From: Apostichopus japonicus
Lineage: Eukaryota > Echinodermata > Holothuroidea > Aspidochirotida > Stichopodidae
Assembly: GCF_037975245.1 (NCBI RefSeq)
Contig: NC_092563.1
Location: forward strand, 12,824,001 to 12,888,000
DNA: 64,000 nt
Reading direction: 5' to 3'
The translations under genes and the position numbers were made by a program. How positions within the stretch are numbered: position 1 is the stretch's first letter; each line of letters begins with the position of its first letter. Of this stretch, positions 52,391 through 64,000 are shown in pieces. The notes under the pieces were generated by a model. It saw only the letters and a list, made by a program, of their open reading frames with translations. It was not told the origin of the DNA and ran no database searches.

Positions 52391-55300
52391 CTGGTGGGAT
52401 TCACAGGGAACTATAGACCTGTTCCTTTGTTGAACATATAGGTACATATGGAGCTTCATATGAGTATATGCTAGTTAATTAGGTGCATTGGTACCTCTAT
52501 AGGATGGTGACATGGAAGTCATTGTGTTGTCTTTGTTCTACCATATTGCTGACTGATTGCTTAGTGGTTGGCATGTATAGCTACTGTACCATCCAAACTA
52601 ATATATGCTTACAGTAATAGAAGAATGTCAATAAAATGACATGACTTACCCATTTACTTGTTACTGATCATATTGACCTTAACAAGATCTTTCTACTTTG
52701 CAATGCACGTCACACCAACTCAACAACTCCACCTCCCTCCCCCCTCCCCAACACACAACAACCCCTTTCCCCAACATCCCTCCCACTTTCATAAGATGTA
52801 CCTGGTGACCACAAACCCAGTCCCTGTAGTATGTCTGGGCTAATTTTTGCTTACATTTGTAGAACATTCTGCATTCTTGATTAAGAGATTGCTCTTAGAG
52901 GTAAAGTTACTGTTGATATTTTATAGTCCAACAACAAAGAAAGAATTGAGTTCTGTTGGTATGCATTCTCAGTTTCAAAGTATTCATCTTTAACATTTGT
53001 CAATTGTCACTCTTCAATGCTCCTTTAAAGTCTAACCATGGATGATGTCAGTCCAGATGTTAATGTTAATCTGTCCATCATCCTAGAAACCTTACAAAGC
53101 AAAGGTCACAACCCAACACCTGAGTGATGATGTCCAACAACTGCTTTATATTTTGTTATTGCACTGTAAACATGTTTTGTCTGGTCATAAAAATTCTTCT
53201 TTTTTTTTTTACTTTTTTTTTTACTACTAATATTTTTGTGGCATCTGACCAGCTGACCTAATGGAAAGTGTGCTAGAGTAGGTTGTCCAGCCAGTTTGGT
53301 TGAGGTATCTTCTATGTTACAGCAATTTACTCAAAAACTAATGGTCATTTAACAATGTAACCTGCACTAACAGGAAGTTATAGTTAATACTCTTCTATAG
53401 CAACCCTGCATGTGATGGTGTCTCTAAAGTTATCAGTAAAGTTGTTAACTTGTTGCGATATTAATTTCCTACAAACATAATTCTCTGAAGTTGAAAGATT
53501 GAACAGTAATACAGAAAGAAACATTTCATTTGTCACTCTTTGAGAAACACCAAAGTAAAAAAAAAATTTTTTTTTTTTATTTCTCACCCCCTAATTAATG
53601 TAGAATAAATCTGCCTAATGCTATGGTTTCTTTTATTTCATTTTAAGTTGAAAGAAGTCAATCTCTTTACAGGGTAAGGCTCATTCCACATCTGTATATA
53701 TATCAGAGTGTTTTATTTGTACCGAAGATTGTACCTTCTCTTTCATAGTTACCATAATGGTAAAAACAATCCTTGTTAACATCTAATCTCCTTCCTCTTT
53801 ATGACTGGTTACTTCCCCTAATTGATAGTTATTAATGATATTTTCTTCGTGGAGCTGAGTAAATAACTCTCACTTATTACTTTAACAGGAAGTTCACCCA
53901 CCTCATTATTCCGGTAGTTATCTTAAGTGACAAACTTTTCTCACAACTACTTCTTCTTCTTCTTTTGGGTAGTTTCCTTAATTTTGAATGTGAATTTCAG
54001 TCTTGAAGAATGAAATGCTTATTTAAATTTGACCTCTGTTGACCTTGATTATTCCAATGAGAGTTGACAGACATCTCTTGCAACAGATAAAAGCCTTTTC
54101 ATCACATGTAGATTGAAAGGTTTATAAACAATGTCCAAATGTACTGTTTACTTTATAAAAATCCCATGTGTACTGCCCTGCTGGGTAGTAAGCTGATAGC
54201 AAAATCTAAATTGTTGCTTAACATCTTCACCTTTTGTTTCCTTTTGCCTGAGGCCAAAATGCTTACCAAAATAATCTCAGCTCTTCTCACACATCATTTC
54301 ATAAGAAGTGTTGCTGGTTTTTACACATAAATATTAGGTAGTATGTGATGGCTGTTAAGTGTGCAGTTATGTAAAGAGTTGTCAGAAGTCGATGATGGGA
54401 ACTATGTTCATTTAATAGTTAGCAATACTTTGTGAAGGTATAACAGGTATCTCCAAATGTGCGAATCCTCAGCCTGCTACCAATGTTATGTTCACAACCA
54501 CAGTCAGTGGTGCTTAGTCTGACGGAGGGGGTGGGGGGGGGGCACAGCAAGCTAACATTTGAGGGGGCATAGAATGTGGAGCAAAGCCATGTTAGGGTGG
54601 GGTCTCCCATAAGGCCTCTGGTGGGGAGGTCCCCCTGAAGCTATATCGTACCAGAACATATATGATCAGCTTCAAATTGTCAGAATTTTAGAGGTAGACT
54701 TAAGTATATTATAGACAGTAGAGGTCAACATATGTTTTGTTTTTCTTTGAGACATGGCAAAGTGAGCGTGGCATCAAACATTAATAGGGGGGAGGGAGGG
54801 GGGGACTGCCGTACCTAGGAACAGAAGCAATGCAGTTGGGTATAACAACTAGGTGTCATGGTTTGTATACGTGTGGACTTCAGAATGTCCTTTTACCCAG
54901 ATAGTAGCCGACATCATATTGAAATTACAATGCTATCCCCTTATCATCTTAGTATTGTTATTTCCTGTGGTTGGTTGGTTGGTTGGGAGATAAAAGGTTG
55001 TTAGAAGATAATTTCTTACCTGTCAGTGACCTTATAAATTTTGGGTCTCTTATCCTTAAGCAATATCCTCTTAGAACAAAACAAGTACAGAAATGTCTCA
55101 ATCTGTTCTATTACCCCTGCAACATAACCACAGTGTTCCCTTAAAGGCGGTGACATTGCCAAGAGGGGGAGGGACATGGGGGAGCACTCCGCACCCCTAA
55201 ATGTTTGGTGACCCCCGCCCCCATGAAACCAGAAATTTGCAGAATTTAGTTCAGAAAAACCTAAGGCAACAAGATTCACAATTTTATTTGACCAAAATTC

Positions 55301-56200
55301 TATTGATTTGAAGCTGATATAAGTAAATCTTAATAAAATGATAAGAATAATAAAATGAGACTTACATACAGTAGCCCTAAATCAGTAGACAAAAGTTTTA
55401 CATAGAAAGCAAATTAATTTACAAAAGAACAAATGAAAATCTTCAGGGGCTTCACACCCTAGACTTTGTGGTGCCAGAGTTTCCTCTACCCTCAATCTTA
55501 ATTGTTGTTCTCATTTTGCTGTGCTCCCCCCCCCCCCTCCCTCAGTTCCAAATGTCAACCCTATTGTTGAGTTGAAAGGTCATTTATCTCACACAAAATG
55601 CCTGCCCAATAGTCTTATACACAATCTCTCAAAATGCCCATGCCACAGACCATTCTCCCATAAACAATCTCTTTTATTCCTACACCACACCCCATTCCCT
55701 GTTAACTATTCCACACAGCACCCACACATTGTAGACATCATTCTATGTACACCATACCTAACCACACGGTTCCTATTCGGCACAACCATTTCCATTAAAA
55801 TCCTGTTTTTTTCTTTCCTTGCCTTTTTAGCCAAAGGCAGTTTACCAACACATGTTCATATCTGTACTTTAACCAGATAAATCCCTGTGTGGGCCAAGTT
55901 TGGATATCAACAACTTCCCCTGTATCCTTGTTAAATTTGTTAGAAATGCTTTCCAAATAAAGTAGGCAGCGCATTGTCCATAAAAGCACTTGCAGGAAAC
56001 CTTTGAAACAGCAGAATAAATCATTTATTTCTACTCAGTTTGACCAAAATTCCAAACTATCGATAAAAAGTGTTGATTCCTTTAGAATTAAATATGCTGG
56101 GCAAAATACCTCGTAAGCCTGGTTTCTACGCCAAATAAATAAATAGAAATAATTTTAGAAGTTTGGATCAGTATTCATCAGTCAATCTGTACATTACATC
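52391..56200. other. Intergenic or 3' UTR, repeats, no gene seen
   Basis: G/C tracts occur at 52730-52790, 54523-54541, 54785-54805 and 55527-55540. The G-rich block at 54518-54553 and the C-rich block at 55510-55545 (GCTGTGC next to each) are inverted relative to each other, perhaps ends of one decayed element of about 1 kb. A copy of a dispersed repeat (AATGCTCCTTTAAAGTCTAA) is near 53018. No gene-quality frame. Confidence 0.45.
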
Positions 56201-56573
56201 CAGTGGCGGAGCTAGGGGTATTGATCAGGGGGGTCGAGAATGGTCTGTAGGGGCGCTTTTGACACTATCTAAGTGGAGCGCCACCACAGGTTGGCGCGGA
56301 GCGCACAGAAATTTTTTGAGTAAAGATACTCCCTAGATCGCCGGAAATTACCCTTTCCAGGCCTTGCTAATTAGCAGATAAACGAAGAATAAATAGGTGT
56401 CATTGCCAACAAAATGTGACAAATGTCAATAGGTAGATGAGAGCGCAATAAAAAATTCAATAATCGCGAATAAGTAAAAAGTGGTAAAAAGCTGAAAAGG
56501 GCGTCAGCAGTCCATTTGAGTCCGTCAGGGGGGGCATCCGCCCCCCCCTGACTGTATGGACGCTCCGCCACTG
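56201..56573. mobile_element. hAT MITE with perfect 8-bp target duplication
   Basis: Terminal inverted repeats CAGTGGCGGAGC and GCTCCGCCACTG are perfect over 12 bp. ATTACATC stands at 56193-56200 and again at 56574-56581. The 373-bp interior has a G7/C8 palindrome near the right end and no coding capacity. It is a different subfamily from the MITE at 19536. Confidence 0.9.
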
Positions 56574-57052
56574 ATTACATCAGCTTATATGCAAACATTC
56601 TTTGTATAAAACCAGTACTCAGCCAATTTTATAAAATTAGTACTTAACTTCAGAAGTGATTCTTATTTTGGTATTCATTTCTTTTTTCCTTCTCTTTATT
56701 TGTCTTTAAGGTGATCTCAACCCAGAGTGGTAGCTGATGATGTCATTTGCTGTTTGAAAGAAGAATGATCTCCCCTATATGTGGTAGATCGGTAGTCCCA
56801 CCCCAATCGTGGGAGAGAGCTGGTCCCATATGCGTGGTTGCTGGCTGGTCCCATCACACTGTTACAGCAGGTATCATACTTCCTATTGGAAGACATTTTG
56901 TCTCGCATACGTGTGGTGGATAGATGGTCTCACCACTCTGTGGGAGGAAGTCGGTCTCATTCCTGTGTGGTAAACCCACTGTCATAAAGAGGAGTATTTA
57001 AAGGCAGAGGTAGACCTCTACTTGCCTACCTGTCTTTATTAAGCATACTTGC

Positions 57053-57285
57053 TACAGTGGAGTGTCACCTCAGTGGTTAATGCCTTTCAATCATAAGGTC
57101 CCGAATTCAAGTCACTCCAAGATTAATGTATGTCGTCCAGTTACAGAGTTGTTGACATATTATAATAATGGACGTTAAATATGAATCTAAGAGACTGACT
57201 TTGGTCAGCTTTTGGCTTTGATAAGCCAATGATGGCTTCTTTGCGAGTTCCTGCTTGCAGGAAGATCTAATATACATACTTGCTC
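57053..57285 (+). mobile_element. tRNA-derived SINE, plus strand
   Basis: The tRNA-like head (CCTCAGTGGTTAATGC, then GGTCCCGAATTCAAGTCACT, a decayed B box) is followed by a body and the end CTGCTTGCAGGAAGATCTAA TATACATAC. It shares its whole length with the inverse copy at 22448-22675. Confidence 0.7.
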
Positions 57286-60214
57286 ATGAGACCAGTTTGA
57301 ATGTTACCAAACTTTCCAGATTCTTATGATTCAACTTGAGCAATTTGAAAGGAACGATCTATTAAAAGCTCTAATATTTATACCAGTTGGCTTTGCTTGA
57401 TTTGTTGTCAGCTGATAGACAATAACGAATACCTGCTGATGAAGTCTGCTAAGAGGCTGGTGAAATCTCAAAGTGTACGCACAAATATCAATCCAGGAAG
57501 CTTTTTTTTTGTGAAATGAGAGGGAGGGGAGGACAATGTATACTTCCATGTATACTACAGGTTAGCACAAGCTCTGAGTAACTTGAATACACAAGTCATT
57601 TCCATGTTTGAGTAATAAAGTGTCAGTTATTAAGTTCATTCTGTTGGATAATAATCTAGATTTACTTTCTGCCAATACCATTTTCAAATTTGGATGTAGA
57701 CTCACTTTTTTTATCTACTAACAAAATATAGGTGCTAGTATTTGAATCCTTAACTTCAAACCTATTGTAATACTTCACAATGACCCCAAACAAGTCATAG
57801 ATGTCATCTGGATTTTAAGTGGACACAAGCCCCCTCCTCTCCCCTTTCTGTCCCTAGTAACAGACACAGTAAAGTCTGTGGGTATAGAGACTTGCTGCGT
57901 AGCACAATCTTACATAAAACTTGTGCTGTTGTAAATACTTAACCATCCATCGGGTAAAAACTTTACGCTAATGGAAAAAACAGCCTGTGACACACTTCTG
58001 CATTTGTCTATGGTAGACTACTCAGGACTAAGGATGATGGATTTTAAATTTGTACTCTGCTGTTTACTCCTTCATTACAGGATAAATCTGCTATAACCCT
58101 AACGTCAGCATTTGGAAAAACGGGTACATCAACCCTGCCAGGAAATTGTGGCTTCATGGAGTATGTAACAAAATCTGCATTGCTTCCTCTGCAAAGCAAG
58201 GACAATCTGCATTGAAAAGTGTGTGAGAATTATATCACATATACACATTTTTGACCCATTTCTAGTTCTTTGACTTCTTGCTAGTGTAAAATGCAGCCCA
58301 TACAAATGTCCCAGATAGTGTTGATTCACCTAGTTTGGTAGTTATTTTATTTCATGCTGTAACATCGTTAACCTGGAAGGACCAGGTGTGTGCGTCAAAT
58401 AAAACATGAGGTCATTTAAATTTGCTTGTCAGTTGCTTAGCTGAAAGGATTGCCACCCCCCTATCTGGGTTAATTACTCATTAATGAGACAGGAATTCCT
58501 TACGTCCGCTGTTCATAACAAACTGAAGTGATTTTAATACTGTCCTTTCTAGTTGTTTACACGTTTAATAGTCTTAACAGCTTCCGAATCCACCCCCTTT
58601 TGGGGGTAGCATTCATTCTATAAACAATAAGCAATGGTTTGTTTGGTTGGTCAAGTAGGAGGTCAGTAAACTGCTTTGTTGTTTATGCACCGCAATCTAC
58701 ACGTTGAGTAATGTTATTGAAACTTTGTAAAGAATCGATACAAAAAGATTTGTTGTAGCCATTCAGGGTTGGATAATAATGCCATGGTAGATGAATAGTT
58801 AATAAACTGTTGTCCAACAACAACTTGCTCTGGGTACTACTGCGTTACCAGTTCACAACCTGGTTAGCCCCTCGCTTGGTTTACACCCAGAAAAAAACGG
58901 TGATTTTCTGGGTATCACGTGATCTACGAAGTTAACCAAATCTGTCTTCCTTCTCAAGCTCTTTTGTGAAAGTATATTCCTGTTGCAGCTGCTTCATTAG
59001 CTAATGTAACTCCGGAGAAAATATGTCTGAACAACATAATTTTAGAAGAAATAGATGATAAATTAAACTCTGAGAGAAGTAGCAGCAATGATTGTCCACT
59101 GTTTTATATAACCATTTTTATGAAGAGTTCTTTCATATTTGGGACAAATTCCCAAAAGTGATGTTTGGATCAAGATAAGATCAAAAGATTAAAAACCTTC
59201 CCATCCTCACTCGGTTGCCTTTTGTGTTATCATAATACTGAAAAGAAAAGTAGATACTTTCATATACATTTTATGAATAAAATTTAAATAAATATAAATT
59301 TATATAAATATTTTAAAAATGCTAATGTTGTGTTGTTGTTAATGTGTGTATGCTAAGATTTGTTTGACAATGGATAGGATTGTTAAGTATATATACGCTG
59401 CAGCTCAAACTGAGCAGTTTATCAAAAATAAAAAGAACAAAAATAAAAAAGCTTAATTTACTGCTCAGTGTCACTTTCTCACAGTCTTGAAAAACACCTT
59501 GGAGTTTAGTTTGATACAACAGCTTCAGGGAAGAAAGCCAAGGAAAGCCAGGAAAGAAACTTCAGGGAAGAAAGCCAAACAGGTTTTGCCTGAGCTTCCG
59601 CTCTCAAATATGTTTGAAGAAAGCATCATTTCTTTCCTTCTTTTGATCAGTTACCTTAGAAATTTCACCTGAAGGGTAACAAAGAAAGAAAATTCGCACT
59701 GTTCTATCAATTTATGGTTGAACATAATAACTTATAGTAAATAGTTCATTAACGAGTTCCCGAGAGAATAAAATCATTGGCAACAACTGTGTATTAACTT
59801 GTGTATTCCTGACTCGTTGTCTCCCTCCATATACTGAAACAAAATGGATAGGAAAACTGCTAATGCTTTGCTTGTATATTACCCTACCATATGAATGCCA
59901 CCACAGATTGAAAAGGATTATGTCCATTGCGTTTAACTTTTCTTACACTTTACCTAGTAGTTGTGGTACTCTGTCAGGTTGAATTAAAAATAATTAAGTA
60001 TATAATAATTTAAAGAAATACCAAATAAATATATTTAACAAAAAAATACCAATAATAATTTAACAAAAAATACCAACACATAAAGGGATACTTCCTTTAT
60101 GCTGCTGTGTACACTACAGATGCACACCTTACGCAACACAAGACGAAAAAGGAATAATTGTCCCTGCTGATTTATTTGTCTATGACACTAAAACAAACAA
60201 CCAATTTAGTTAGT
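57286..60214. other. Intergenic, no gene seen
   Basis: AT-rich unique DNA. A short direct repeat, CTTCAGGGAAGAAAGCCAA, occurs at about 59522 and 59561. No supported frame or RNA gene. Confidence 0.5.
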
Positions 60215-60421
60215 ACAGGAAATACCAATACAGACTGTATGACAAATATGTCCCTGTGTCAACATCTATAACTCCGAGTATAGGAAATAACAATACAGAC
60301 TGTATAACAACTATGTCCCTATGTCTCCATCTATGACACCAAGTACATGATATAACAATACAGACTAAATAACAAATATATCCCTATGTCTCCATCTATG
60401 ACTCCAAGTACATGAAATACC
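60215..60421. repeat. 65-bp tandem repeat, about 3.1 copies
   Basis: AATAACAATACAGACTGTAT-type units begin at about 60221, 60286 and 60351, with a partial fourth at 60415. Each contains ATGTCCCTRTGTCTCCATCT. Confidence 0.85.
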
Positions 60422-61962
60422 ATACTGATGGCAAAAAGATGTTTGTCATAAATGCTTTGCTTGTGGATAACACAGACACCCCTAATGCAAACATCAACAC
60501 CGACTCACAAAGTTTTTTTCTTCTAAATAATTTGGAGAAAGTTCATTGTTTTCCACCAGTCAAATCCTTAGTCAGTAACAGCATGTTTTGTTTTCCATAT
60601 GCTAACCTCGTATGATTCGATTGGCTTAAACAGGAAACATTTTTCATCAGTTTTCATGGGAGTGTATTTTGACAGATCCTTCTCTGACATTCTCGTCAAG
60701 TTGAGTGGGAGAATTAAACCAATAAAGAGGATTGTTAACTCTCACTTATATGACCCTAATATTTTACTTTACCAGCGGAGGAAAAAGAAACCACATTACA
60801 AACATGGCAACTTCAAAGTTCTGTGGTAATACTGTAAATAGCTTTTGTGGTTCTTACTGACACATACACAATTTGGTTGACATATTTTGCAAAGTTGTAA
60901 GGTTTTACTGCTCTTTCAAGGAGCTTTTATTCACTATGTCCACCAAGCCTACAGAGTTATTAGGCTACTCAAAATAAGATGGGAGTTGATCAAACCTGAA
61001 ACCTGTTCGATCTTTTTCAAGTGAACTTTAAGTACTGATTAATTACTGATTCCATTAATTTCTAAATATTTTCATCGTTATGACCATTTTCATAGTCATA
61101 TACAAAAAACAAATCCAGCATTTTTTTTCCAACCTTATTCTTTTCTCCTTTGAAAGAAAATTTAAATAGTGGAGCTAATAAATATAATGGCATATAATGC
61201 TAAGAACGATATCAAAACATTTACAAACATCCAACTGCTTAAAGAAGTATCTGTTGTGCTCAAACACACACCTGTTGTATTTTACTTATAAGAGCTACCA
61301 CCATCAGTTAAAATATACACAATATGTCTTTATACTGATTAAGAAACCTCAAATCCCTGATTTCAGGTATGCATCTCAAATACATCAGATCTACAATGTA
61401 AATGTAAATCAAATTGATGGTGAAAAATAATGGAACTTGAGATGGAACATCAAAACATGCCCCTTCTTTATAAAAATCTTGGAACCACCCCTGATGTATA
61501 CTGGTTGTAGATTTAATTTTGATATGATGCAGAATTGATGGAGTTTAATTTTGGAATTGAGGAATAGTTCAAATCATTGTTATATCATGCATTTGTCTTT
61601 CTCTGTCATATTTTTGGCAGGTGATTTTATATTAAAATTGCTTACATCGATATGGAGTAAAGGTGCCACAATAAAAGAAAAAAAAACAGTGAAAAAGATG
61701 GAAGTTGCAGATAAGAATGAGCCACTGTTTGCTTTTCTTATCATTTCTTTTGCATGAATGCCATAATTTGTGGACATAGTATAATTCGTTGATGCTGCCC
61801 TCCGGTGATGTTATCTGTTAATATACAAATGGAATCGTAAAAGTATAAAATCAGCGACTGAAATCTGTTCAACTTTTGACTTGAACCATGCACCTGCATC
61901 CATGGGTAACTTACTATCAAAACACCCGGTAATAAGTTGAATGGTTCTCGGATCTGTTCGGT
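60422..61962. other. Intergenic, no gene seen
   Basis: AT-rich. Two overlapping short frames near 60412-60829 have no family motif or splice context strong enough to call. TTGGAACCACCCCTG near 61480 resembles a transposon end but has no partner that I could find. Confidence 0.4.
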
Positions 61963-62256
61963 TGTAGAATCCTTTGGAAAATGAGGCCAAGGAGATTACA
62001 TGGCAGGAAACCCTTGGACAGAAGGGAGTAGCTACTATCGTGACAATTGTCTGTGGTCGCTTCCTGATTCAACTGTTTGATGACAGTGATGAGAAAAACA
62101 AGGTCATGAAGAAGGGGGAGATCACAAAAATCAAATGTATCATTAGTCCAGGAAAACAGTTTCAAGAATGTGGTAAAATCCACTTCACAAACTTTACAAT
62201 GATAATTCAAGGGGTAACAACAGATGTGCTTTTGGAACCCAGGAATCCTTGTTAGA
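61963..62256 (+). CDS. Possible exon or gene relic, unidentified
   Basis: After an acceptor-like GGTTGTAG the frame stays open to a stop at 62253-62255. It reads NPLENEAKEITWQETLGQKG, then VATIVTIVCGRFLIQLFDDS and later KKGEITKIKC. Alternating hydrophobic runs suggest a beta-rich (OB-like) domain, but no family is recognised. A donor-like GGG|GTAACA at 62211-62213 could end the exon earlier. It could equally be part of an unrecognised transposon. Confidence 0.3.
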
Positions 62257-64000
62257 TGGGCATTTCCCCATTCACATGTGTAATTTATTTTGAGTGTAAG
62301 AATTGAGAACCAGAGTAACAAGCTCATTTAATTTGTTTATCTGTATATGGTTATACAGTCCTGTGTCATCCCATCTCTTCCTTCCCACTCAAAGGTAATA
62401 AAATATTATCCATTTTTAATGTAAGAAAAGTTGTCCAAACATCCTCATGTTCCCTCCCCTCGCCCCCCCCCCCAACCCTCTCTCTCTTGTGGGGATGTGA
62501 AATATTGCAGATGTTTTTCAGCAAACTCCATGGAAAAAGTTGCCACAGAAATATTCATTGTGTTAAATGTCATGTGAGGGTTTCCTGTGGTAAACTGACG
62601 GACACTAGATGGGTATTAGTGTTGACAGTTGTGAAGACATATGCAGGTTAGACGTGCAGGTTCAGAGATATGCAGGGTTAAAAGATATGCTGCAGTATCT
62701 AGGCTCTAGTTTGTATTGCATAATACTATATGAAATAATTCAATGGAAAATCCTAAACCAAACAGATTAATTGAAGTTCCAAAGAGTATTAGACAGAACA
62801 CTTTTAATAAATACAATTCAATAGTTTCTTTTGTTGTTTAACATGGTCTCCTTGAGAGAAGATACAATGTTACCACTGTTTGCCCTCGCAAGCATGTTTC
62901 TGTAGAGCTGATGTAACTCTCATATACTCCACTTTAAGCTGCTCATCAGAGCATTCAAAAATTGTCAAAAAGATGTTTTAACTCATTCTTTGCATCAAAA
63001 ATATACATGTCCACTAGTTTTGTATTGAAACCAAGAAAACCCTTTTAATAATGACCAAATTTGACCTTGAAATGCCCAAAATATTGGTAAAATGTGATTT
63101 TTTGAGGGCACTGTTCACAGGCATCGGTGGGCCATATCCTAGCAACCAAAAAGGTTTTGTAAATTGTTTTTGCCCAATTTCATTCTTTGAGACATGTGGC
63201 AAGACACCATATCGATTCTGTGAGGGTCGACATGGAATCGGCCCAAAAATCTGTTGATTTGGCATGGATTGACCCAATTAATAATTTGCATGAACAAACC
63301 TCTTTATTACCAAGACCTGAAATGTGACTCAATGATCAAATTGATGTCATCGTTAGTAAATATTAATTTGACCGAAATTTCTGCAATTCCTTGAATATTG
63401 TATTTTTCCGTTCAGTGCGAGTATGCATGGTCATTTATGTTTAAATGTGGCTGTCTTGGCAGTCAACAGTATTGCCCCCCGAATATGCTAGATAGTCTAA
63501 CCATGGTCAATTTCAAGCACTTTACAGCTATCACCTTCAAAATACTATAATTTTGTCACTCGGTGCTGCCTAGCATTGCAGGCTCAAAAGTGTCCTGGAT
63601 AATTTGAGCAATTGTTTTACTGTATAATTATTTGGGGTTCAAACCAATGACATTTAACCAAACTCCAAGAGTCAAGTGACCTGATAAAAGCAACCTAATT
63701 ACTCGTTGAGTTTCTACACAGTATTCCTACTGCTAGTATATGGGAGCAGCATGAAGTTAGCTAGTTAACTATTGACGAAGGGAAGCATCCACTTATGTGA
63801 ATAGACATACTAACACACAATGTCAATATCATCTGCATACAATGTTATATATTGACTTCTTCATCCATGACAAAAACAGGAGCCGTTTCTATGGCAGCTA
63901 CTGCCACTCTTTCCCTCAAAATGATGTCTGGATGTCTTTCGGTGCAACTCCAACCACAGGTTGTACTTCACTTCTGTACAACTTCTATTGTACTTTAACT
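62257..64000. other. Intergenic, no gene seen
   Basis: AT-rich DNA with a C10 tract at 62465-62474. Overlapping opposite-strand frames at 63014-63277 are similar in length and carry no motif, so neither is called. Confidence 0.5.

Overview
The window is AT-rich, intron-rich animal nuclear DNA. Its introns and flanks are crowded with hAT-type MITEs, a Kolobok-like THAP element, Penelope-like (PLE) 3' ends, tRNA-derived SINEs, LINE tails, minisatellites and long G/C homopolymers. Marine-invertebrate DNA, perhaps an echinoderm such as a sea cucumber, fits this mix, but that is an inference from genome style and not a proven placement.

One gene is clear. Twenty-four exons on the + strand, 17527 to 49333, join in frame with consistent intron phases into a 1,046-residue protein. 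It has about five SDS22-like leucine-rich repeats and a cap at the N-terminus, a basic low-complexity linker, and about 600 residues of coiled coil. Domain order, length and local motifs identify it as LRRCC1 (CLERC, the animal relative of algal VFL1), a centriole/centrosome protein.

Layout: 1-17526 is intergenic, with repeats and MITEs but no gene I can support (one Cys-rich minus-strand ORF at 5440-5720 is a weak candidate). 17527-49333 is LRRCC1. 49334-64000 is 3' flank or UTR plus intergenic sequence, with a 22-bp minisatellite, a hAT MITE, a SINE and one weak candidate exon near 61963-62256.

The most unusual structure is inside LRRCC1. Five separate introns (8, 10, 14, 17 and 19) carry tandem duplications that begin at, or copy across, an exon/intron boundary, so functional-looking splice acceptors or donors are reiterated 2 to 11 times. 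In most cases use of a spare site would truncate the protein. In intron 19 the middle acceptor is in frame and would add 28 residues, so it could give an isoform. Intron 11 also holds a complete-looking 1.85-kb element with TTAA flanks, perfect 17-bp terminal inverted repeats and a THAP-like fragment. Intron 19 holds a 5'-truncated PLE bounded by 14-bp direct repeats.
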